Below are positions 18,388-27,016 of a DNA stretch of 64,000 nucleotides, piece after piece. Numbering within the stretch: position 1 is the stretch's first letter; each line of letters begins with the position of its first letter. The DNA comes from Halomonas icarae (GTDB taxonomy: Bacteria; Pseudomonadota; Gammaproteobacteria; Pseudomonadales; Halomonadaceae). The position numbers and the translations under genes were made by a program. The notes beneath the pieces were generated by a model, which was given only the letters and a program-made list of their open reading frames with translations, ran no database searches and was not told where the DNA came from. The stretch is from assembly GCF_009901955.1 (NCBI RefSeq), contig NZ_WUTS01000001.1:1461666-1525665 (forward strand), read 5' to 3'.

Positions 18388-18449
18388 TTCGGGGAGAGAC
18401 GCAGGGTCACCGGCTGACGGTGATTGAAGTGCCTGTCCGATGCCCCGAA
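18388..18449 (+). promoter_or_regulatory. Possible structured leader upstream of the EamA gene
   Basis: Nested complementarity: TTCGGGG (18388-18394) pairs with CCCCGAA (18443-18449), CAGG (18402-18405) with CCTG (18432-18435), and TCACCG with CGGTGA around a 5-base loop (about 18407-18423). The next gene starts 73 bases later. I cannot match it to a known riboswitch, and it could equally act on the opposite strand before the BCCT gene. Confidence 0.25.
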
Positions 18450-18522
18450 AGGCAGTAACCAGTATGATGGGGTCGCACTCCGCCACCCGCGGGGCCCCTG
18501 CGTTGGAAATGAGAGGATCTGG

Positions 18523-19440
18523 ATGTCACCGCTTGCCTTCCTGGCGCCGCTCGGCGCCGTGCTGATCTGGTCCGGCAACATGACCATCAACCAGCTGACC
18601 GTCGGTGCCATTGCCCCCAGCAGCATCGCCTTCCTGCGCTGGATACTGGCCCTCGTCATGCTTACCCCCCTGGTGGCCCCGGCAGCCTGGCAACACCGTG
18701 CGACGATCCGCCGGGAGTGGCCAAAGCTCGCCGTGCTGGGACTGCTTGGCATGGGACTATGGCAGGGTCTCGCCTATATGGCCGCCGAAACCACCAGCGC
18801 CACCAATATGGGTATCCTGGCCGCCATGGTACCGCTGCTCACCGTGCTGCTCAGCGCCCTGATCCTGCGCGAGCCACCGAGTCTCGGCGGGGTTGCCGGC
18901 GGTGCCCTGGCGCTGGTCGGCGTGGCGATCCTGTTGGGACGTGGCAACCCGCTCTCGCTGCTGGAGCTGACGGTGGCCAGGGGCGACGCCCTGATGCTGG
19001 TGGCTGCCACCTGCTATGCGCTCTATGGCGTCATGCTCAAGCGCTGGCCCATCGAACTACCACCCTGGGTACTGCTCTATGGCCAGGTGATCTTCGCCGT
19101 GCTGATCCTGCTGCCGACCTACCTGCTGGGGCCGATGACGCCGGTGGACTCCGGCAATATCGGTCTGATTCTCTACGCCGGCATCCCCGCCTCCATCATC
19201 ACCACCTTCCTGTGGATGCTGGCGATCCGCCGCATCGGCGCCAGCCAGGCCAGCATCTTCATCAACCTGATGCCGCTGTTCAGTGCCATCATCGCCATGT
19301 TCGCCCTGGGCGAGCGTATTGCGTTCTTCCACTTCCTGGGCGGTGCCCTGATCCTGGCCGGTGTGGTGATGGCCCAGACCCTGACTCAGCCGCTAGCCAT
19401 TGCCCACCGTTGCGTCCTCGGTCAAGAGAAGAACCAGTAG
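18523..19440 (+). CDS. EamA-family (DMT) transporter
   Basis: A 305-residue inner-membrane protein with ten predicted TM segments in two EamA repeats (about 5-140 and 150-290), including FLRWILALVMLTPLV and ASQASIFINLMPLFSAIIA, typical drug/metabolite-transporter stretches. Members export amino acids or metabolites; the substrate is not predictable here. ATG at 18523 with AGAGGA upstream. Its 3-prime end overlaps the convergent SpmA-SpmB gene by 19 bases. Confidence 0.87.
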   Translation: MSPLAFLAPLGAVLIWSGNMTINQLTVGAIAPSSIAFLRWILALVMLTPLVAPAAWQHRATIRREWPKLAVLGLLGMGLWQGLAYMAAETTSATNMGILAAMVPLLTVLLSALILREPPSLGGVAGGALALVGVAILLGRGNPLSLLELTVARGDALMLVAATCYALYGVMLKRWPIELPPWVLLYGQVIFAVLILLPTYLLGPMTPVDSGNIGLILYAGIPASIITTFLWMLAIRRIGASQASIFINLMPLFSAIIAMFALGERIAFFHFLGGALILAGVVMAQTLTQPLAIAHRCVLGQEKNQ

Positions 19441-20651
19441 CAGACGACAATGGCGGTGAGGATACCGGTCAGGTCGGCCACCAGGGCACAGCCCAATCCA
19501 TGGCGGATCCTGCGGATGCCCACCGCCCCGAAGTAAACCGCCAACACGTAGAAGGTGGTCTCGGTGCTGCCCTGCATGGTGGCCGCCAGCAGCGACGGGA
19601 AGCTATCCACACCGAAGGTGTCCATGGTCTCGATCATCATCGCTCGGGCACCGCTACCCGAAAGTGGCTTGATAAAGGCCGTGGGCAACGCCTCGACGAA
19701 GCGAGTATCCCAACCGAGTCCCTCTGCCAGCCAGCGGAATCCGGCCAGGCCGGCATCCAGCACCCCGCTGGCCCGCAGCACACCCACCGCTACCAGCATG
19801 GCAATCAGATAGGGCAGCAGGGTCACGGAGAAGCGCACCCCCTCCCTGGCTCCTTCGATAAAGGCCTCGTAGACATTCACCCGGCGCCAGGCTCCCACCA
19901 CCAGGAAAAGCACCACGATACCGAATAACGCCAGATTGCCCACCAGGGTAGAGGTAGCGGCCAGCACCTGAGCCGACATCCCTGCCAGCATGGATAGCAG
20001 CAGTCCCAGCGCCAATCCGGCACCCAGCAGGTAGGCCAGCACCACGGGCTGCCACAGGCGGATTCGCTGCATCACCGCCACACTGAGCAGCCCGGCCACG
20101 CTGGAAGCCGTCGTGGCCAGCAGAATCGGCAGGAAGACGGCCGTCGGCTCCGCAGCCCCCTGCTGGGCGCGATACATGAAGATGGTGACCGGCAGCAGGG
20201 TCAGGGACGAGGTATTGAGCACCAGGAACAGAATCTGCGCATTGCTGGCGCGATCACTGACGGGGTTGAGTTCCTGCAGGGAGTGCATCGCCTTGATGCC
20301 GATGGGAGTGGCGGCGTTGTCCAGCCCCAGGATATTGGCGGCGAAGTTCATGGTGATCAGGCCCATGGCCGGATGGCCGCTGGGCACCTCGGGCATCAGG
20401 CGACAGAAGAGTGGGTCGAGCAGGCGGGCCATCAGCCTGATCATCCCGGCGCGCTCGGCAATAGCCAGAAACCCCAGCCACAGGGTCATGGTGCCGGCCA
20501 GCACGATCACGATCTCGACGCTGAGTTCTGCCATCTCGAACAGTGCCGCGACCAGGCGTGCGAATACCTCGGGATCCCCCGCCCCCAGCCACTGCCAGAG
20601 AGCCGCGACAAGGGCGGCCAGAAAGAAGCTCAGCCAGATTCCATTCAGCAT
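19422..20651 (-). CDS. SpmA-SpmB fusion, nucleoside-recognition-domain membrane protein
   Basis: A 409-residue membrane protein equal to Bacillus SpmA plus SpmB joined. The first Gate/nucleoside-recognition half (about 1-200) has NFAANILGLDNAATPIGIKA and ELNPVSDRASNAQILFLVLN; the second half (about 240-400) has FIKPLSGSGARAMMIE and ATMQGSTETTFYVLAVYFG, matching SpmB. The organism is not a spore former by the rest of the content, so a transport role is more likely. ATG at 20651 with GGAAGG upstream. Confidence 0.85.
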   Translation of the reverse strand: MLNGIWLSFFLAALVAALWQWLGAGDPEVFARLVAALFEMAELSVEIVIVLAGTMTLWLGFLAIAERAGMIRLMARLLDPLFCRLMPEVPSGHPAMGLITMNFAANILGLDNAATPIGIKAMHSLQELNPVSDRASNAQILFLVLNTSSLTLLPVTIFMYRAQQGAAEPTAVFLPILLATTASSVAGLLSVAVMQRIRLWQPVVLAYLLGAGLALGLLLSMLAGMSAQVLAATSTLVGNLALFGIVVLFLVVGAWRRVNVYEAFIEGAREGVRFSVTLLPYLIAMLVAVGVLRASGVLDAGLAGFRWLAEGLGWDTRFVEALPTAFIKPLSGSGARAMMIETMDTFGVDSFPSLLAATMQGSTETTFYVLAVYFGAVGIRRIRHGLGCALVADLTGILTAIVVCYWFFS

Positions 20652-20795
20652 GGTGCGACCTTCCCATGGAGAGACGACATTCGGAGGGTACCCAATCCCA
20701 CCCGCACTGCCCATGCCTGAGAGATTCGAGTGGTCCGAGAGGCTCGCCGCCCATGCTAGACTGCCCGCTCTGACTCGACCGACCAAGGATGCGCC

Positions 20796-22382
20796 ATGTC
20801 CCTCGACGACCTGCACCTCACCCTTCGCAATCTGACGCTGGACGACTACCCCCAGCTCGAGTCACTGATGGATGCCGTCTACCACGATATCGGCGGCGCC
20901 TGGTCGCGACACACCATCGAGCGCCTGATCGGTGACTTCCCCGATGGCCAGGTCGCCATCGAGGACGACGGCCGCCTGGTGGGCATCGCCCTGACCGTCA
21001 GGGTCGATTACGACGAGTTTACCAACCCGCACAAGTATGACGACCTGATTGGCAAGCGCGAGGTGATCCTCGACAACGCCGAGGGCGACGCCATGTACGG
21101 GCTGGACGTGCTGATCCATCCCGACTACCGCGGTTACCGCCTGGGGCGACGCCTCTACGACGCCCGCAAGGAGCTCTGTCGCTCGCTCAACCTGCGCGCG
21201 ATCCTCGCCGGCGGGCGTATTCCCCAGTACCACCAGCACGCCGAGGAACTCAGCCCCACCCAGTACATCGACCAGGTGGCCCGCAAGGAGATCCACGACC
21301 CGATCCTCTCCTTCCAGCTGGCCAATGACTTCCAGGTCAAGCGCCTGCTGCGCGACTACCTGCCCGAGGACGAGAAGTCACAGGGCTATGCCACCCTGCT
21401 GGAGTGGAACAACTTCCTCTATGAGCCCGCCGAGCTGGTACTCGACACCCGCAAGACCCAGGTTCGCGTCGGCGCGGTGCAGTGGCAGATGCGCGAGTTC
21501 GATTCGGTGGAGGCAGTACTCCAGCAGGTGGAGTACTTCGTCGATGCCCTTGCCGACTACCAGAGCGACTTCGCGGTCTTCCCCGAGCTCTTCAACGCGC
21601 CCCTGATGGGGCTGCAGGACCGCGCCGCCCAGCAGGACCAGCTGGCCGCCATCCGCTTCCTGGCCAGCTTCACCGAGCGCTTCAAGACCGAGCTCTCGCG
21701 CATGGCCGTCACCTGCAACATCAATATCATCGCCGGCTCCATGATCGAGGTGGGCGAGGATGACCGCCTCTACAACGTCTCCTACCTGTGCCACCGCGAC
21801 GGCACCCTCGAGCGCCAGGCCAAGCTGCATATCACGCCCCAGGAGCGCCGCGACTGGGTGATCGAGGGTGGCGACGACCTCCAGGTGTTCGACACCGATG
21901 CCGGCCGCATCGGCATCCTGATCTGCTACGACGTGGAATTCCCGGAACTCTCCAGGCTGCAGGCCGAACAGGACATGGACATCCTCTTCGTGCCCTTCTG
22001 GACCGACACCAAGAATGGCTACCTGCGGGTGCGCCACTGCGCCCAGGCCCGCGCCATCGAGAACGAGTGCTACGTGGTGCTGTGCGGCAGCGTCGGCAAT
22101 GTGCCCTCCATCGAGAACATGGAGATCCAGTACGCCCAGTCGTCGGTGTTCTCGCCCTCGGACTTCGCCTTCCCCCACGATGCCGTGCTCTCCGAGACCA
22201 CGCCCAACACCGAGATGATCATGTTCTCGGATCTCGACCTGACCCGACTGACCGTGGTGCGCAACGAGGGCTCGGTGACCAACCTCAAGGACCGCCGCAA
22301 GGACCTGTTCGACCTGCGCTGGCGCGACTGGTCATGGAAGTCCGGGGGCCGGCCATCCGGGGCCGATCTCGACGAGGGCTGA
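20796..22382 (+). CDS. Bifunctional GNAT acetyltransferase / nitrilase-family hydrolase
   Basis: A 528-residue fusion. The N-terminal GNAT domain is about 1-200 (DVLIHPDYRGYRLGRRLYDAR is the acetyl-CoA loop). The C-terminal carbon-nitrogen hydrolase domain is about 225-510, with the full catalytic triad Glu264 (FPELFN), Lys343 (QAKLHI) and Cys377 (LICYDVEFPEL). It resembles Bacillus YhcX-type fusions whose substrate is unknown; an amidase coupled to acylation is suggested. The mtfA start follows 4 bases after its stop. Confidence 0.9.
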   Translation: MSLDDLHLTLRNLTLDDYPQLESLMDAVYHDIGGAWSRHTIERLIGDFPDGQVAIEDDGRLVGIALTVRVDYDEFTNPHKYDDLIGKREVILDNAEGDAMYGLDVLIHPDYRGYRLGRRLYDARKELCRSLNLRAILAGGRIPQYHQHAEELSPTQYIDQVARKEIHDPILSFQLANDFQVKRLLRDYLPEDEKSQGYATLLEWNNFLYEPAELVLDTRKTQVRVGAVQWQMREFDSVEAVLQQVEYFVDALADYQSDFAVFPELFNAPLMGLQDRAAQQDQLAAIRFLASFTERFKTELSRMAVTCNINIIAGSMIEVGEDDRLYNVSYLCHRDGTLERQAKLHITPQERRDWVIEGGDDLQVFDTDAGRIGILICYDVEFPELSRLQAEQDMDILFVPFWTDTKNGYLRVRHCAQARAIENECYVVLCGSVGNVPSIENMEIQYAQSSVFSPSDFAFPHDAVLSETTPNTEMIMFSDLDLTRLTVVRNEGSVTNLKDRRKDLFDLRWRDWSWKSGGRPSGADLDEG

Positions 22383-22386
22383 GCCG

Positions 22387-23214
22387 ATGCTGGGGCGCCT
22401 GAAACGCTGGCGCGAACAGCACTTTGCTGCGCGCCACCCCTTTCCCGATGAGGCCTGGGCCGAGGCCCGCGGGCGAGTAGCACTGCTGGCCGCCCTGGCC
22501 GAGGAGGAGGCCGAGTGCCTGGGGCAGCGCGCCTGGCGCTTCCTGCACGCCAAGCGCATCAGCCTGCACCCGGAGCTTGCCGAGGCCACGCCCTTCGACC
22601 TGCCGGCTAGACTCGCCCTGGCCGGTCAGGCCTGCCTGCTGACGCTGGGCTGGCGTGACGACGAACACCTCGAGGCCTTCGGCAACGTCCATGAGGTCCT
22701 GATCCTGCCCGATGCCTTTCGGCGTCGCGTGGAGGAGATGGATGAGTTCGGCGTGGTCCACGAGTACGATGACGAGCGCGCCGGGGAGACCTCCCATCAG
22801 GGGCCGGTGGTGGTGGCCTTCCCCGACCTGATGGAGAGCGGCGACTTTTCGGGCTTCAATGTGCTGATTCACGAGTTCGCCCACAAGCTCGACCTGGGCA
22901 ACTCCCTGGATGTTGACGGCTTCCCGCCGCTGCCCGGCGATATCGACCCGCGGGAGTGGCACCGGGTATTCATGGCGGTGTGGGATGACCTTCAGGCCCA
23001 CATCGCTCGCGGCGAGGCTACCCCCATCGACGACTATGCCGCCACGCACCCGGGCGAGTGCTTCGCGGTCTGCTGCGAGGCCTTCTTCACCGCCCCCGAC
23101 CTGTTGCATGATGCCTACCCGGCCCTCTTCGACCTTCTCGGCCGCTACTTCCGCCAGCAGACGCTGAACCGACTGCCACCCTCGGCGGACCACGCCCGGC
23201 TCGAACACCATTGA
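22387..23214 (+). CDS. mtfA: Zinc-dependent peptidase, MtfA family
   Basis: A 275-residue cytosolic protein of the Mlc titration factor A family. The zinc motif HEFAHK has its ligands at His162 and His166 and the catalytic Glu at 163; it is followed by LDLGNSLDVDG, the family pattern. In E. coli MtfA binds Mlc and has aminopeptidase activity. It begins 4 bases after the GNAT-nitrilase stop, so the two are probably co-translated. Confidence 0.9.
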   Translation: MLGRLKRWREQHFAARHPFPDEAWAEARGRVALLAALAEEEAECLGQRAWRFLHAKRISLHPELAEATPFDLPARLALAGQACLLTLGWRDDEHLEAFGNVHEVLILPDAFRRRVEEMDEFGVVHEYDDERAGETSHQGPVVVAFPDLMESGDFSGFNVLIHEFAHKLDLGNSLDVDGFPPLPGDIDPREWHRVFMAVWDDLQAHIARGEATPIDDYAATHPGECFAVCCEAFFTAPDLLHDAYPALFDLLGRYFRQQTLNRLPPSADHARLEHH

Positions 23215-23254
23215 AACTTGGTTCATTACCCACCGCCCATTACCGGAGGCACCA

Positions 23255-24259
23255 ATGATCGATCTGCGCAGCGACACCGTCACCCGCCCCAGCGCCGCCA
23301 TGCGCGATGCCATGCACGCCGCCCCGCTGGGCGATGATGTATGGGGCGATGATCCCAGCGTGGCTCACTTCGAGGACGCCCTGGCCGAGCGTACCGGCAA
23401 GGCCGCCGCGCTGCTCTTTCCCAGCGGCACCCAGAGCAATCTGGCCGCCCTGCTCGCCCACTGTCAGCGCGGCGACGAGTATATCGCCGGCCAGCAGGCC
23501 CACACCTACAAGTACGAAGGCGGTGGCGCCGCGGTTCTCGGCGGCATCCAGCCACAACCGGTGGAGCACGCCGAGGATGGCTCGCTGCCGCTCGAGCGCA
23601 TCCGCGCCGCCATCAAGCCCGACGATTTCCACTTCGCCCGTACTCGACTGCTGGCGCTGGAGAACACCATCGGCGGACGCGTGATCGATGCCGACTATAT
23701 GCACCAGGCCACCGCGCTGGCCCGTGAGCACGGCCTGGCCACCCACCTGGACGGCGCCCGACTGTTCAACGCCGCGGTGGCCACCGACACCTCGCTGGCC
23801 TCGCTCTGTGCGCCCTTCGACACGGTCTCCCTGTGCTTCTCCAAGGGGCTGGGCGCGCCGATGGGCTCGGCACTGGTGGGCCCCCAGGCACTGATCGACG
23901 CGGCACGGCGCTGGCGCAAGATGCTGGGTGGCGGCATGCGTCAGTCGGGCATCATCGCCGCCGCCTGCCACTACGCGCTGGATCACCAGGTGGCGGATCT
24001 CGCCGCCGACCACCGTCGCGCCGAGCGCCTGGCGGCGGGCCTGCGGTCCCTGCCGACCATCGAGGTACTCTCCCAGGCCACCAACATGCTCTTCCTGCGG
24101 GTGCCGGAGCCGCACATCGCCCCCCTGCGGGCCTGGCTGGCCGAGCGCGAGATCCTTATCGAGGTGCTCTATGACACCCGCCTGGTGGTGCATCGCGACC
24201 TGGATGACGCGGCCATCGATGCCATCCTGGCCGCATTCGAGGAGTATCTGGCGCAATAG
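23255..24259 (+). CDS. ltaE: Low-specificity L-threonine aldolase
   Basis: PLP enzyme cleaving L-threonine or L-allo-threonine to glycine and acetaldehyde. 334 residues (E. coli LtaE has 333), opening MIDLRSDTVTRPS. The PLP lysine is Lys197 in SLCFSKGLGAPMGSALVG, the same number as in E. coli. GGAGG precedes the ATG. It stands between mtfA and a GNAT gene on the same strand and may be a separate unit. Confidence 0.94.
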   Translation: MIDLRSDTVTRPSAAMRDAMHAAPLGDDVWGDDPSVAHFEDALAERTGKAAALLFPSGTQSNLAALLAHCQRGDEYIAGQQAHTYKYEGGGAAVLGGIQPQPVEHAEDGSLPLERIRAAIKPDDFHFARTRLLALENTIGGRVIDADYMHQATALAREHGLATHLDGARLFNAAVATDTSLASLCAPFDTVSLCFSKGLGAPMGSALVGPQALIDAARRWRKMLGGGMRQSGIIAAACHYALDHQVADLAADHRRAERLAAGLRSLPTIEVLSQATNMLFLRVPEPHIAPLRAWLAEREILIEVLYDTRLVVHRDLDDAAIDAILAAFEEYLAQ

Positions 24260-24319
24260 GCCCGATGCTTCAATGACAATGGCCCGCATGACATCGGGCC
24301 AGCGCACCGAGGGTGACCC

Positions 24320-24955
24320 ATGGAGAGACTGGAGATCCGTGCCCTGACCACGGCCGAGGCCCGCCCCGCCGCCGGGCTGCTCGGCCGCGGCATGCGCGAC
24401 AATCCCACCCACATCAGGGCCTTCGGGGCCGAACCGGTGCGGCGTGAGCGCACCCTTCGGCGAATCTTCACCCCCTTACTGCAGCGCCAGCTAGGCGGCG
24501 GCCGGGTCCTTGGCGCCTTCGCGGGTCAACGGCTGGTCGGCGTGGCGGCCCTGGCCGCCCCGGGTGGCTGCCAGCCGACCCTTGCCGACAAGGGGCGGGC
24601 GCTGCCGGCCCTGCTCGCGAACGGCCCGGCGAGCGCCCTGCGCATGCGGACCTGGGTGCGTGTATGGGCCAGGCGAGACGCCGACATGCCGACTCACTGG
24701 CACCTCGGACCACTGGCGGTCGAACCGGCGTGGCAGGGCCAGGGAGTCGGCAGCCGGCTACTGAGTCGGCTGTGCGATCACCTCGATCGACAACACGGCC
24801 TGGGCTATCTGGAGACCGATCTTCCCGAGAATGTCCGGCTCTATCGACGCTTCGGCTTCGAGACCCTGGCCAGCGAGCCTGTGATCGGAGTGACTCACTG
24901 GTTCATGCAGCGCGCGGCGCTCGCCAAGCCGTATCGGGAGAAACACGCCCCATGA
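24320..24955 (+). CDS. GNAT-family N-acetyltransferase
   Basis: A 211-residue GNAT protein. The acetyl-CoA loop is VEPAWQGQGVGSRLLSRLCDH (about 135-155), followed by LYRRFGFE, the usual motif B. The acceptor is unknown. Its TGA overlaps the ATG of the next gene by 3 bases. Confidence 0.85.
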   Translation: MERLEIRALTTAEARPAAGLLGRGMRDNPTHIRAFGAEPVRRERTLRRIFTPLLQRQLGGGRVLGAFAGQRLVGVAALAAPGGCQPTLADKGRALPALLANGPASALRMRTWVRVWARRDADMPTHWHLGPLAVEPAWQGQGVGSRLLSRLCDHLDRQHGLGYLETDLPENVRLYRRFGFETLASEPVIGVTHWFMQRAALAKPYREKHAP

Positions 24956-25623
24956 GTCGCCCTCTCGGCATCCTCACCCTGCTGCTCTCCCTGCTCGTCG
25001 CCCTGGGTCTGCTGTGGCAGTGGCTGGCCATGCAGGATCTGCTGACCGTCGACGCCATTCTGGCGCTGGCCCAAGGCTCGCTGGCCTGGCGGGATGCCCC
25101 CTGGGCCGTGTTGGCGGTGATGGCGATCTACGCCGGGGCCTCGCTGGTGATGTTTCCGCTGAGCCTGCTGGTGGGTGTCACCGGGCTGCTGTTCGGTCCC
25201 TGGTGGGGCTTCGGCTACGCCCTGGCGGGCACCATGACGGCCTCGCTGCTGACCTGGTGGGTGGGCCGTCGCATCGGCCGCGAAGCGCTGCTGCGCCATG
25301 GTGGCCGACGCCTCAGGGGGGTGTCTCGCTACCTCTCCGGCCGTGGCATCCGCACCATGGCTCTGGTCAATCTGCTGCCACTGGCACCCTTCACCCTGAC
25401 CAACATGATGGCGGGGGCCTTCCATCTTCGCCTGCGCGATTACATGCTCGGCTCGCTGTTGGGTATCGCCCCGGGGCTCGCCGGGGTCACCCTGCTGGGC
25501 AGCCAGCTCGGCGAGCTGGCGACCGCCGAGAGCCGTGGCGAGCTGGCCTGGGGGGCCGGTGGCCTGCTGCTGGCGGTACTGCTGCTGGTCGCGCTCAAGC
25601 GCTGGGCGGATCGCCGCCGCTGA
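24952..25623 (+). CDS. TVP38/TMEM64-family membrane protein
   Basis: A 223-residue inner-membrane protein, with about six hydrophobic segments and the SNARE-associated/VTT core (SLLVGVTGLLFGPWWGFGYAL and FTLTNMMAGAFHLRLRDYMLG) of DedA-like proteins. Relatives scramble or handle lipids. ATGA overlap with the GNAT gene indicates translational coupling. A longer in-frame extension from 24664 lies inside the GNAT gene and is not used. Convergent with the glycosyltransferase gene 7 bases away. Confidence 0.85.
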   Translation: MSRPLGILTLLLSLLVALGLLWQWLAMQDLLTVDAILALAQGSLAWRDAPWAVLAVMAIYAGASLVMFPLSLLVGVTGLLFGPWWGFGYALAGTMTASLLTWWVGRRIGREALLRHGGRRLRGVSRYLSGRGIRTMALVNLLPLAPFTLTNMMAGAFHLRLRDYMLGSLLGIAPGLAGVTLLGSQLGELATAESRGELAWGAGGLLLAVLLLVALKRWADRRR

Positions 25624-25630
25624 ACACGTC

Positions 25631-26935
25631 CTACTTTGCGGGCCCACCGGGCCACCAGTCGGGGCGCTCCTCCTCCCAGGTGGCATGCATCAGCTTGCCG
25701 AGCACACGGCCACGATGCCTAAGCAACTGCCACTCAGCGCCCAGCCGATGACGCATCAACTCCCAGCCCCCCTCGTCGGCATGGGTGAAGGGCCCACCCG
25801 AGGCGATGGCTCGGCGGTAGACCTCCAGGCATCGCTGGGCACAGCTCATCTCGTCGAAGGCCGCCGCCGTCTCCTCAGCTCCTGCCGCCAGGGGGGCTCG
25901 CCGTTCCGGATCGACGAGTTCGCCGAGCACCGCTGCCATGGCCTCGGCATCGTCACTCCTGAGTAGCCGCCCGTTGCCACCATCGCGCACCACCTCGCGA
26001 ATCCCGGGGGCATCCACCGCCACCACGGGCAGCCTGGCGGCCATGGCCTCGGCCACGACCATGCCCTGGGTCTCGCTGTGGGAGGCGAAGGCGAACAGGT
26101 CCATGGCGTGGTAGGCGTCGATCAGCGCCTGGCCCTGAAGACGGCCGGTAAAGTGCACCCGCGGCAGTACGCCGGCCTCACCGAAGCGAGCCTCCATGTC
26201 GGCCTGTGCCTCTCCCTCCCCCACCACCAGGCAGTGGAGACGCTGGTCATGAGCCAGCGCCAGGCCGACGGACCGGGCCAGGAAGTCGAGGTTCTTCTCA
26301 TGGGCCAGCCGCCCCAGGTGGCCGATCACGCAGGCATCATCGGGAATCCCCAGCCGCCCTCGCCAGCGCTGCCCCTCACCCGCCAGATAGCGCCGGGTAT
26401 CCACCCCGCTGGGCACCACGCTGATCATCGTCTCGACGCCACGCTCGACCAGCAGCCGGTGAATGCTCTCGCTGGGCGCGATCACCTCGTCACACAGCCG
26501 GGTGTACTCGGTGGAGAGCGCGACCGCGAAACGCTGCATGCGGGGAGAGTCACCGGGCACATAGTGGGTGTAGTGCTCGTAAAGGGTGTGGTGGCTAAAC
26601 ACCAGCGGCAGGCCATAGGTCTCGGCGGTGCGGGCGGCCGTGTCGCCGAGCAGGAAGGGGTGATGGGAGTGCACGATATCGGGATCGAAGGCCTCCACCG
26701 CCTCGTGGAGCTGGCCCGGGATCGGTACCGGCAGCGAGAAGTCGCTGCCATTGAAGTGCTGCACGGCGGCTACCCGCACCACCCCCTCTTCGTCATCGGG
26801 CTGACCGTCGAGACGCGGCGCCACCACCAGCACGCGATGCCCCAGCTCGCGCAGGCGCGTGGCCAGGCGCTGCACCGACTCGCTGACCCCGCCGACGATG
26901 GGCAGATAGGTGTTGGTAAACATCAGAATGTTCAC
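25631..26935 (-). CDS. Glycosyltransferase family 4 protein
   Basis: A 434-residue GT-B enzyme. The N-terminal acceptor domain starts MNILMFTNTYLPIVGGVSES; the C-terminal nucleotide-sugar domain has GRLAHEKNLDFLARS and the E-x7-E motif in SHSETQGMVVAEAM. Closest by eye to glycolipid-forming GT4 enzymes (alpha-mannosyl or diacylglycerol glucosyl type); donor and acceptor unknown. Monocistronic, divergent from the dehydrogenase gene. Confidence 0.88.
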   Translation of the reverse strand: MNILMFTNTYLPIVGGVSESVQRLATRLRELGHRVLVVAPRLDGQPDDEEGVVRVAAVQHFNGSDFSLPVPIPGQLHEAVEAFDPDIVHSHHPFLLGDTAARTAETYGLPLVFSHHTLYEHYTHYVPGDSPRMQRFAVALSTEYTRLCDEVIAPSESIHRLLVERGVETMISVVPSGVDTRRYLAGEGQRWRGRLGIPDDACVIGHLGRLAHEKNLDFLARSVGLALAHDQRLHCLVVGEGEAQADMEARFGEAGVLPRVHFTGRLQGQALIDAYHAMDLFAFASHSETQGMVVAEAMAARLPVVAVDAPGIREVVRDGGNGRLLRSDDAEAMAAVLGELVDPERRAPLAAGAEETAAAFDEMSCAQRCLEVYRRAIASGGPFTHADEGGWELMRHRLGAEWQLLRHRGRVLGKLMHATWEEERPDWWPGGPAK

Positions 26936-27016
26936 GATGAACGCTCCACGATCCGGAATGTTAGTGTAGCTTCCTGCATTATGCGTTCACACAGCCCCCT
27001 TTCAGAGGAGCCCTAC

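Noticed and set aside
20700..20750. Glycine-riboswitch-like CTCTCAGGCA on the minus strand before the SpmA-SpmB gene
   Set aside because: The conserved GCCGAAGG core and closing GGAGAG arm are missing.
26078..27016. In-frame upstream extension of the tartrate dehydrogenase
   Set aside because: Antisense to the glycosyltransferase gene. The dehydrogenase family starts at 27017 after AGAGGAG.
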